DNA of 64,000 bases from an uncultured Ilumatobacter sp. Lineage in GTDB: Bacteria > Actinomycetota > Acidimicrobiia > Acidimicrobiales > Ilumatobacteraceae. Shown piece by piece: positions 8,461-15,858 of the stretch. The stretch's first letter is position 1. The number at the start of each line of letters is the position of its first letter. Below the pieces are notes generated by a model. The model saw nothing but the letters and a program-made list of their open reading frames with translations. It searched no databases and was not told the origin of the DNA. The position numbers and the translations under genes were made by a program. The stretch lies in assembly GCA_905480335.1 (NCBI GenBank), contig CAJQPY010000021.1, positions 62,001-126,000 of the forward strand, in the 5' to 3' direction.

Positions 8461-9926
8461 CTCGCACCCGCCAAGATTCCTTCGAGAGAGCGGATCGCAA
8501 CTCGGGTTGCGGTCGCCATGTCGTGGGCGGTCAGCGGGTTCTCGGCCAATCGTTGCCACCGAGCAAGTTCATCCAACGCTGTCGAGCGTATCGAATCTGA
8601 CGTTGCCGATGTTTCGAGCCCAAGCCGCACTGCGGGTGCTGAGCCGCTCGAGCCGAGGATTCTTTCGAGCTCTGCGAGCTTGGGTGCCGGCCCGACGACC
8701 CATCCGCTCCGAATTGCAGCCAATGTGACCATCTCGTTGAATGGGTGGGCGCCGGCCATCACTCTTTCAAGCTCCGCTAGCACCCGTTCGGCTCCTGAGG
8801 TCGCCGGTGCTGCTAGACACAATCGCTCGACCGCAAGCAACGCCGACCGAGCCTTAAGGACATCGGCGCGGCTGACAAAAAGAGTTTCGAGAACCTGCCG
8901 GAGCTCGGTCAGCCCAGACAGATCCACCAAACGGTCGGCCAGCATCTGCGATGAGCTGACCTCGCCGTCTCGGATCATCGTTGAGGCAACGCGGACTCCG
9001 AACAACCCGAAGCGACCAAGGAGAGCCTCGCGTTCAATGGAGGTCAGAGGGGTCTCGGGCGGGGCGTCGATGAACCGGTCAGCCGAAAGCAGAACTCCGT
9101 CGAGGTCAACACTGGCGGAAAGCGCCGCGAGTTGGCGATACTCCCGCTCGCTCATGGTCTTCCCGGTCTCGGCGATGAGCCCAGCAACTGGGACGATCAT
9201 CTGCACAAGACGACGAAGGCGAGGATCGTCGCCCAGTCGCCGCGCCACGCGCCCGGCCGACACCATCGAATCGTGGCTGCCGGCTCCAATTTCGTCGGCA
9301 CGCGAGAGCACGGCGACTGCATTGACAGGATTCGGGGTCGATACCGCATCGTCATGAAAGGCTTCGAGCAGCCGAAGGTCAGATGCGTGGATGTGTTTCA
9401 TCAAGTACAGCACTGCGTCAGCTGGGGTATCTGCGTCATCGGGGTCGAGAAACTCGAAGGCGCGAGTGGCAACGCCGTCGGTCAGCGAGTCAACGCCGGG
9501 CGTGTCGATAAGCGTGAGGATCCGCAGGCCCTCTGACGGCCAGGTCACCTCAAGCCGGTCGACATCGTTGGCGTTGCGGCTTCCAAGATCGATCTCGATC
9601 GCTCCTTCGTCACGTCGAAACCGCACCTGCTGGGGGTCCGAGCCGTCGGCAGGGTGCAGCATCACTTGATAGCTATGACCGTCGCGGTACCAGGTGACGA
9701 CCTTTGTGCACTCCCCGGTATCAGTGGGCGCCAAGAGCTCTCCGACAAGCGCGTTAAGCAGCGTGGACTTTCCCGCCTTGACCTTGCCCGCTATTGCAAC
9801 GCGTAACGGTTCGTCGAGCCGCGCACGGATTGCGTTGAGATCGGCCACGGCGTCCGGGTCATCGAACTCGCGGCAAGCGAGGTCTAACAGCTCGTTGGTC
9901 TGGGCCATAAGGGCCGGGGCGCTCAT
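8457..9926 (-). CDS. Dynamin-like GTPase, IniC-like
   Basis: 489 aa, close to the size of mycobacterial IniC (~490). The GTPase domain has P-loop GKVKAGKST (47-55), a switch-I threonine region TDTGECTKVV (68-77), G3 DTPG in LIDTPGVDS and a G4-like SRAD in LSRADE. The helical remainder matches a dynamin stalk, with no clear membrane paddle. Its start overlaps the upstream IniA-like gene by 4 bp (ATGA at 9923-9926), so both GTPases should be made together. Bacterial dynamin pairs usually form hetero-complexes on membranes; in mycobacteria IniA and IniC are induced by cell-wall-acting drugs. Orthology is inferred from size, order and domain content. Confidence 0.85.
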   Translation of the reverse strand: MSAPALMAQTNELLDLACREFDDPDAVADLNAIRARLDEPLRVAIAGKVKAGKSTLLNALVGELLAPTDTGECTKVVTWYRDGHSYQVMLHPADGSDPQQVRFRRDEGAIEIDLGSRNANDVDRLEVTWPSEGLRILTLIDTPGVDSLTDGVATRAFEFLDPDDADTPADAVLYLMKHIHASDLRLLEAFHDDAVSTPNPVNAVAVLSRADEIGAGSHDSMVSAGRVARRLGDDPRLRRLVQMIVPVAGLIAETGKTMSEREYRQLAALSASVDLDGVLLSADRFIDAPPETPLTSIEREALLGRFGLFGVRVASTMIRDGEVSSSQMLADRLVDLSGLTELRQVLETLFVSRADVLKARSALLAVERLCLAAPATSGAERVLAELERVMAGAHPFNEMVTLAAIRSGWVVGPAPKLAELERILGSSGSAPAVRLGLETSATSDSIRSTALDELARWQRLAENPLTAHDMATATRVAIRSLEGILAGAS

Positions 9927-11830
9927 CGCTCATCACTTCCGTTCGAGCCAATCACGAGCCTGTCAGCGCGTGTTCGCAGGGTCCGAAGACGCTCCAGTTC
10001 GGCCTCAATATCGCGCAACCGAGTTCCTCTATCTCGTTCGTCAGTTTGGGCCGCCTGCTTGGCTGCGTTGAGAGCATCCGATGTCGAGCGATGCAGCTCC
10101 TCTGCTCGGGTGCTGTAGTGGTCGCGCAGCTGACGCTGACTTCGGCGGAGATTGTCTCGGGCGTCTTTCGTCACCTGGAACGAAACTTCGTCGGTGTACT
10201 TCCGGATCTGGGTTTTCGCTTGTTGACGGCGCTGGGTGAGCTGGCGAGCCTTTTCATCTTTGAGTCCTTTGCGACCCATCGCAAGCCCGATTCCGACTGC
10301 GAGAGCGCCGATACCGGGCACTGCGAGCATCCCTCCCAGCATCGTAAACATTAAGATGCCGCTATAGGAGCCCTTTAGTACTGTCATCCCCTGCATCAGG
10401 GTCGAGCTGCGGTCAAAGTTGGCCGACGCCCCGGCGCCAACCCGATTGAGGACAGCTCCAGCGTCGCCAAGGTCCAGTCTCTCAAGGACCCCGCCTCCTG
10501 CGATGCGGAAATGTTCGCTGACCTCAGCGCTGAGTTCCGCAGAGCGGTCAGTCAGCAGCCGATAGTTGGCAACGACCTCGTGTGACATGCGATTCGCAAG
10601 CCATGGTTCAAATTCGCTCCATGTTTGGGCAGGGTCACTGTTGTCGATTGCTTCATCACTTTCAGCGAGCACGGTGCGAACCCGCTCGCGGAAGTCATGT
10701 TCGACGTCGGCTGTAAGGTCTGCGACTCCATCGTTGAGAGTGACACTCCACTTTGCAGACTGGCTTTTTAATTGCTGTGACCGTTCGGTCGCCTCTGCCA
10801 ACTGATTCATCAAATCTGCGCGTGCTTCAGGGTCGTTGATCGCCCTCAGTTCGGCCTCAAAGTGGCCGATCAGTTGGTCACAAACCGCCAGAAGCTCCGC
10901 CCGAGCATGGGACTGTTCGCGCTCTGCGGCACCACCAACGACTTCGTTGCGCAGATGACTGACGAGTTGAGGGAACCCAGAGTCGGTGTTGAGTTGTTTG
11001 TCGTTTCGCTTCAACGCCTCTATACGCAGCGAGGAAGAGGTCGGTACTACCGGCAAGTTGTAACCGATGGCTCTTAGGTGTCCTTCATTAAGTTCAAGCA
11101 CTTTTCGCCAGGCGGGGTAGAAGTCAATTTTCGTGAGTACGCAGGTGACGTGCGGGCACATGTCAAGGGCCTGCTTGAGGAAGGCCATCTCGGTTCTCGT
11201 GTACTCCTGCGACGCGTCGGACAGGAAGACAGCTGCGTCTGCAACCGATAGGGCACCAAGCGCTGCAGTTGCGTGGGCTGAACCGAGGCCACCGACTCCA
11301 GGGGTGTCAACAATAACCAACCCGGCCTCAAGGAGGCGGCGGTCGAGTTCGATGTCGACACTACGAACGTCGAGTTCAGGGTGAACGGCCTTCCGCTGCT
11401 CTGTAGCGTGTGCGGAGATATCAGCGAACTCGATCTCCCTCCGCTCAACCGCAGGTAGTGCGTCAGTCGTCTCGAAGGCATCGGACAATGCGACCAAAGA
11501 GAATGCTCGACGTTCTGGACCGTGCCGCACAGTGGTGGGCACTGCGGTGGCGATGTCGTCGTCTACCGGACAGACCTGCGAGTTAAGGAGTCCGTTGACG
11601 AAAGAGCTCTTTCCTTGTTTGAACTCGCCGATCACAACGACATTTACGTCGGGCTCGACGAGTCGGTCATGCGCCGTTTGGAGGCGCCCAGCGAGATCGG
11701 CCCGTCCGTAGGCCGTCGCCGCACGGACGCCGCTGGCAAGCGCCTCAGCTGCTGCAGCGGTGCGCGGGTCGGATGATGCGACGTCGTCGACCTTGATCGA
11801 GGGGGGGGTGTGTTCTGGAGATGACGTCAT
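9923..11830 (-). CDS. Dynamin-like GTPase, IniA-like
   Basis: 635 aa (mycobacterial IniA is ~640). P-loop GEFKQGKSS at residues 68-76, G3 in IVDTPGVGG, G4 in LTKIDF. A hydrophobic stretch near residues 500-530 (ILMFTMLGGMLAVPGIGALA), followed by a basic helix, fits the membrane-inserting paddle known from bacterial dynamin-like proteins. Flanking regions are long amphipathic helices. The ATG at 11830 (MTSSPEHTPP) is preferred over an in-frame start at 11890 that falls inside the intercistronic hairpin region. It is second in the iniB-iniA-iniC-like order and overlaps iniC-like by 4 bp. Likely a membrane-remodelling or stress-response GTPase at the cytoplasmic face. Confidence 0.87.
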   Translation of the reverse strand: MTSSPEHTPPSIKVDDVASSDPRTAAAAEALASGVRAATAYGRADLAGRLQTAHDRLVEPDVNVVVIGEFKQGKSSFVNGLLNSQVCPVDDDIATAVPTTVRHGPERRAFSLVALSDAFETTDALPAVERREIEFADISAHATEQRKAVHPELDVRSVDIELDRRLLEAGLVIVDTPGVGGLGSAHATAALGALSVADAAVFLSDASQEYTRTEMAFLKQALDMCPHVTCVLTKIDFYPAWRKVLELNEGHLRAIGYNLPVVPTSSSLRIEALKRNDKQLNTDSGFPQLVSHLRNEVVGGAAEREQSHARAELLAVCDQLIGHFEAELRAINDPEARADLMNQLAEATERSQQLKSQSAKWSVTLNDGVADLTADVEHDFRERVRTVLAESDEAIDNSDPAQTWSEFEPWLANRMSHEVVANYRLLTDRSAELSAEVSEHFRIAGGGVLERLDLGDAGAVLNRVGAGASANFDRSSTLMQGMTVLKGSYSGILMFTMLGGMLAVPGIGALAVGIGLAMGRKGLKDEKARQLTQRRQQAKTQIRKYTDEVSFQVTKDARDNLRRSQRQLRDHYSTRAEELHRSTSDALNAAKQAAQTDERDRGTRLRDIEAELERLRTLRTRADRLVIGSNGSDER

Positions 11831-11875
11831 GTCGTAGGAGATGGTGGCGCAGCTTGGCGGTCCAGCGACGCGAAC

Positions 11876-11904
11876 GGATCCCGGGAGCATTGTTCCCGGG
11901 ATCC
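11876..11904 (-). terminator. Strong intercistronic hairpin between iniB-like and iniA-like genes
   Basis: GGATCCCGGGA (11876-11886) and TCCCGGGATCC (11894-11904) are perfect 11-bp arms around a 7-nt loop, 16 bp after the iniB-like stop. No U-tract follows in the direction of transcription, so partial termination or mRNA 3'-end protection is more likely than a complete terminator. It could uncouple iniB-like from iniA/iniC-like expression. Confidence 0.55.
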
Positions 11905-11920
11905 ATCTGCGTCAGTGGTG

Positions 11921-13054
11921 TCAGTCGAGCATCATGTCGTCTTCGGAGATGTCGGTAGTTGGTTCTGAGCTGTACGTCTCCTCATTGTCCGAGCCGTACG
12001 TCTCTTCACTGTCTGAGCTGTACGTCTCTTCACTGTCTGAGCTGTACGTCTCCTCACTGTCTGAGCTGTACGTCTCCTCACTGTCTGAGCCGTACGTCTC
12101 CTCACTGACTGAGCTGTACGTCTCCTCAGGCTCTGTCGCGTTACCGTTGCCGTAGTCATCGGCCGACGGAGGCTCACTCTTCTCCCCGCCGCCGTAGCCT
12201 TCATAAGGCGGACGATCATCCATCGACTCGTCCCCATACTCCTTCACCGGCGGACGATCATCATCTTCCGGGGAGTCCGGATATGGGCGGGTGTTGCCGT
12301 CACGGTCACAGCCGGTCGGGTCGTAACCCTGACGGTCATAACCCTGATCGTCGCACCCCCACTGGTCGTAGCCCTCGGAGTCGTACTCGGGAAGATCGTC
12401 GCAGGGGATCCACTCGGGCATGCAGTGGCCGCCCGTGTCAGTGGGGCAAACGTGCGATGGGTCCTCCCGCGGATACGGATCGACGTAACGTCGTTCTTCA
12501 CAGAGCGTCTCAGCGATTTCTGGGGTGTCGCCGTGGCAGACCACAACGCAGTTGCTGACGGTGTACTCCACACACTCCTCAGTCATGGGCCCCGTGGGCT
12601 CGTAGTCCCCCGGGTAGTAGGTCTGAGGAGCCAGTTCTTCAGGCTGTACGCACTTGCCGCCATAGTCGCCGTCGACCATTCGAGGCGGTGCGACCTGCTC
12701 CGGGCCGACCAGGCACGGCTCGCTGACGGTCGACTGATCATCATAGTTGTTGACCAAGTCGGTGTAATCACAGCGCTCGGGATAGCCGTCGTCGTTGAGG
12801 GTGAGCCGTTCTGATGGCACGCGCAGAGTCTGCGCTGGTTGGTACATGGAGTTCACGATCGCCTCGGTGGCGTCAGGATTGATGCCGGCGCTCTGACAGG
12901 CGTCGGTAACGGCTTGCCTCATGTCGACTGCACTGAGATCGACGTCGCCGAGTTCGCGTTGGGTGGCCTGCGTCGGATCGTTGGCGTAATTCTGGGCGGC
13001 TTGGGGGTCAGAGAAAATCTGGGTCAACCAGCTAACAATTGTCTGAGTGCTCAT
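11921..13054 (-). CDS. IniB-like N-terminal domain protein with Cys-rich middle and 8-residue repeats
   Basis: 377 aa. Residues 1-~75 (start MSTQTIVSWLTQIFSDPQAA) form a compact helical domain like the N-terminal domain of mycobacterial IniB. The middle (~90-235) is rich in Tyr, Asp, Pro and Cys, with short GYDQ/GCDR-type units. The C-terminus carries seven near-perfect copies of the octapeptide EETYSSDS before the acidic end DDMMLD. There is no signal peptide or membrane helix, and the function is unknown even for IniB. ATG 13054 has a good ribosome site (GAAGG about 9 nt upstream); an upstream in-frame start would remove that logic. First gene of the iniB-iniA-iniC-like operon. Confidence 0.78.
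   Translation of the reverse strand: MSTQTIVSWLTQIFSDPQAAQNYANDPTQATQRELGDVDLSAVDMRQAVTDACQSAGINPDATEAIVNSMYQPAQTLRVPSERLTLNDDGYPERCDYTDLVNNYDDQSTVSEPCLVGPEQVAPPRMVDGDYGGKCVQPEELAPQTYYPGDYEPTGPMTEECVEYTVSNCVVVCHGDTPEIAETLCEERRYVDPYPREDPSHVCPTDTGGHCMPEWIPCDDLPEYDSEGYDQWGCDDQGYDRQGYDPTGCDRDGNTRPYPDSPEDDDRPPVKEYGDESMDDRPPYEGYGGGEKSEPPSADDYGNGNATEPEETYSSVSEETYGSDSEETYSSDSEETYSSDSEETYSSDSEETYGSDNEETYSSEPTTDISEDDMMLD
11967..12134. repeat. Seven 24-bp tandem repeats
   Basis: Seven consecutive 24-bp units, consensus GAGCTGTACGTCTCCTCACT plus GTCT, with few substitutions. On the minus strand each encodes one octapeptide of the EETYSSDS type at the C-terminus of the IniB-like protein. The period is a multiple of three, so copy-number changes by slippage would keep the frame. 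Confidence 0.95.
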
Positions 13055-13126
13055 TGGAATTTTCCTTCTTTCACAATGGTGATCTTTGATTGGTGGTTCC
13101 GAGCCTTGTGGGTCTCGTTGTTCGGC

Positions 13127-13210
13127 TGTTCGAACAATCCCCACTCTGACAGCGAGCTAACGGCACGCCATTGGTGAAATCCCCCTATTCCCCGAGTTGC
13201 ATTGGGGGAT
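13127..13210 (-). promoter_or_regulatory. Probable iniB-like operon control region with repeated GGGGAT half-sites
   Basis: The 278-bp gap between the regulator gene and the iniB-like gene holds a perfect TGTTCGAACA palindrome (13127-13136, with a further TGTTCG at 13119-13124), ATCCCC at 13137-13142, and an inverted pair ATCCCCC (13179-13185) / GGGGGAT (13204-13210) flanked by TTGG and CCAA. Half-sites at 13137 and 13179 are 42 bp apart, about four helical turns. No convincing -35/-10 pair could be fixed. The nearest candidate regulator is the LuxR-type protein next door. Confidence 0.4.
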
Positions 13211-13332
13211 CCAAATAAACGTGCTGTGACCCGGTCTGCTTCTCGAGTATTGCGCTGCTTCGACACGGCAGTCAATGCGAGATGTTTGAGGGGACAGGCG
13301 GCCGCCCTATACCGATGAGCGCAGCAGCGCCC

Positions 13333-15609
13333 TTAGCTACTCAGCAACTCGCGGACCGTGGCCAGCAGTTCGGCTCGCGATGTCACGCCTAGGCGTTGCC
13401 GAATTCGGGCAACATGATGCTCAACCGTCTTCGGCGAGATGTACAAGACTGCGCCGATCTCTTTGTAGGTGTGACCTTCAACGACCAGACGGGATACCTC
13501 GGCCTCACGTTCAGATAACCCGGCCGCGACGAGGCGATCGGACGACTCGACTGGCTCGGAAACGAGGCCGCGGGCAAGTTCGAGCAGCTCACGGGCGCGC
13601 TGCGGGTCGTCGTCGTCAAGCGCGGCTTGGCCAAGCAGCCGCGAGGCGTCCCAGTCGTCGCCGACCGCAGCGAGCGCGTCGGCGGCCTCGCTGACCAATT
13701 CAAACGAGGCCGACTGGCTGCCAGAGCGTGCCGCAGCCACTTCCGCCCAGGCAGAACCTGCGATTCGGCGGGCCGCCGACCGTTTATCAGGCACAGTCGC
13801 ATTGCCCGCTGTGGCATCCAAGCTGGCGACTAAATCCCAACGCTCTGCGGCGATGTCAAGCTGTAAACGACCCCACCCGGCAATCATCGAAGCCGGCCCG
13901 GCGGACGGGAGGCCGTCGAAGCCCTTAACCAGTCTGCTGAACAGCCGGCTGGCGGGATCCTGCTCGCCAATGCGCGTCCCGGTCACGGCAAGATCGACGA
14001 TTTGATCAGCAAGTAGCCATGTCTCAAGACCGCGCTCGACCAGTGGCCGCGCTGTCGTCCAAGCATCTCGTAGCCGGGCCGTGTCACCCGATCGTTGGGC
14101 GACCGTGGCATTAAGCGACGCAACGAGGAGTGCATCACGTCCAGTCTCAGCAGGCGTCAAGTGCTCACTTCGCCTCGTCAGATCCAGCGCTCCAGAGAAG
14201 TCGCCAAGCCGCACCGCAGCGTGCGCTGCTACTAGGCGATGTGTGCGGCGTTCGCCTGGGCCACCGAGGTCTGCGGCGATCGCAGCGGTCATCACGTCTG
14301 CGGCTAGCGATGGCTCTCCTGTCTGAAGAAGAAGCAGGCCGACGACCGACGACACAGTGATGCCGGCGAGTGTTCCGTCGCCAGCTCGGAGTGCATCGTC
14401 ATGCGCACGAAGCGCGTCGCGGACCGCACGGTCACGATCCCCCTCAAGAAACGCAACGAGGGAACGCTCGAGTTCGCGCCACCGGGCTGCTGCGGGGTCG
14501 GCGACTGGCGAGTCGTCCGCAACAGCGGGCTGGCCTGCGACCGTAAGAACCAGTCCAGTCAGCGCTGCGCCCAATTCACCATCGAGACGGCGCTGGGTTG
14601 CCCGATCAAGACGAAGATGACGGAGGTCATCGGCGAATGCCACCGCCGCCGCAGCAGGCGCGCTCAAGTCGGGGAGCTCGGCGATTGCTGACGACGCAGA
14701 CGAAAGACCCAAGCGAAGCGCTGCTGCCGCGCGTTCGGTCTGCGAGGATGACGTAGCAGACCAATGCAGCAGTGCCAGATCGTCGAGGCCGAGATTGACC
14801 GCATCAGGGCCGTTAGCCAGGACGAGGTCAGCGAGACGGCGTCGATCGGCTGCGGTGGTGTCGCTATTGATGACCGACGCCGCAAGCGGAACCAGCAACC
14901 CATCAGCGACCAGACCACCGGCTTTCAGTTCATGGGCTAACGAACCCGTTTCACTCGACTGGCTTTCAACCACCGAAATCGCCGACGACACAGCGATACC
15001 GGCTGCAGCAAGACGAAGCGCATCAAGCGCCCGACCAGAGTGCCGTCCGACCCGGCGCAGCACGGCATCCGCAAGCGTCGGTTCCAACTCGTTGAGGTCG
15101 CCGACCCAACCCGATCTGATCGACGCCGCAACGAGTCCCGCGTTACCTCCAGTTTGACGGAGCAGCACCTCAGCAGGAGCTGCAATTAATGCGTCGTCGA
15201 GAAGCGCTCCAACACTGTCCGCGTCGAGAGGTGTAAGGATCTTGTGTTCGGCAGCGTCAGCCCCTTGCGTTCCTTGGAGGAGTCGGTCGACAAGCCGACC
15301 GAGCAACTGTGAGCGTGGCCACGACGCGACCGCTAGGCCAACCGGTCGGTGCTCGGCAACTGCGACAAGCGCTGCGATTGCGTCATCGGGAAGCAGTTCA
15401 GCGTCATCAACCGCTAGCCCTACATCGCCGTCAGCTTCTGCGTGCCAGTGATCAATCTCTGCAGCGTTTACCGCTGCGATAGCCGCATTGATCTCGCGAG
15501 GTCGACAACGGCGGGCAAGTTCGACATCGTCAATCCATTGAATTAGAGCTGTCGATCGTCCGCTCCCTGCGACACCTTGAACAACGAAGGAGGCGACACG
15601 GACGACCAC
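13333..15609 (-). CDS. Large ATPase LuxR-family transcriptional regulator (IniR-like position)
   Basis: About 758 aa. An N-terminal AAA/STAND-type nucleotide-binding site (GVAGSGRST) sits very near the start, followed by a Walker-B-like VDDAELLPDD and long alpha-helical, TPR-like repeats. The C-terminal LuxR HTH spans ~65 residues (GLSEREAEVSRLVVEGHTYK, then KTVEHHVARI). This is the MalT/LAL architecture: ATP- and ligand-gated, DNA-binding by the C-terminus. GTG 15609 is taken; a TTG at 15672 in frame is possible. It lies directly upstream of the iniB-like operon on the same strand. In M. tuberculosis a large P-loop regulator gene (Rv0339c) also borders iniBAC, so a control role is plausible (inference). 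Confidence 0.8.
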   Translation of the reverse strand: MVVRVASFVVQGVAGSGRSTALIQWIDDVELARRCRPREINAAIAAVNAAEIDHWHAEADGDVGLAVDDAELLPDDAIAALVAVAEHRPVGLAVASWPRSQLLGRLVDRLLQGTQGADAAEHKILTPLDADSVGALLDDALIAAPAEVLLRQTGGNAGLVAASIRSGWVGDLNELEPTLADAVLRRVGRHSGRALDALRLAAAGIAVSSAISVVESQSSETGSLAHELKAGGLVADGLLVPLAASVINSDTTAADRRRLADLVLANGPDAVNLGLDDLALLHWSATSSSQTERAAAALRLGLSSASSAIAELPDLSAPAAAAVAFADDLRHLRLDRATQRRLDGELGAALTGLVLTVAGQPAVADDSPVADPAAARWRELERSLVAFLEGDRDRAVRDALRAHDDALRAGDGTLAGITVSSVVGLLLLQTGEPSLAADVMTAAIAADLGGPGERRTHRLVAAHAAVRLGDFSGALDLTRRSEHLTPAETGRDALLVASLNATVAQRSGDTARLRDAWTTARPLVERGLETWLLADQIVDLAVTGTRIGEQDPASRLFSRLVKGFDGLPSAGPASMIAGWGRLQLDIAAERWDLVASLDATAGNATVPDKRSAARRIAGSAWAEVAAARSGSQSASFELVSEAADALAAVGDDWDASRLLGQAALDDDDPQRARELLELARGLVSEPVESSDRLVAAGLSEREAEVSRLVVEGHTYKEIGAVLYISPKTVEHHVARIRQRLGVTSRAELLATVRELLSS

Positions 15610-15680
15610 GTCCGCACCGTAACGCGCGCGACCTAGCCGAGTCCCGGCCCCAACCGTTCGGAGCCACTGCAAAATCGGTT

Positions 15681-15779
15681 CGGCGTCTCATACCGGCCGT
15701 AAAGAACACCGTGGGCGGGGCACTCGCCCACCTCGGCGCGCGTGATGTCGACATCCTGCTGACCACCGAGCAGAGTGTG
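15681..15779 (+). pseudogene. Possible C-terminal remnant of a CO/xanthine dehydrogenase large subunit
   Basis: Frame 15681 reads IPAVKNTVGGALAHLGARDV and then DILLTTEQSV. This resembles the C-terminal end of CoxL/XdhB molybdenum hydroxylases (pattern PAVxNAVxDALxxLGVxxIxxPLTPExV). No upstream part of such a gene is present because the regulator gene on the other strand begins here. The stretch also contains a 7-bp stem-loop (GTGGGCG 15711-15717 / CGCCCAC 15725-15731). It may be a decayed fragment or a coincidence in the leader of the aldehyde dehydrogenase gene. Confidence 0.3.
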
Positions 15780-15858
15780 GGCGTCTTCGGTGGGAGCCGC
15801 AATTCAGCTGACACATATGGTGAGCTTCATTCCACGACGACAGAACGAGGACGAGCCC

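Noticed and set aside
11967-12134. CRISPR-like array from the 24-bp repeats
   Set aside because: Repeats are directly tandem without spacers and encode a regular octapeptide in a real gene.
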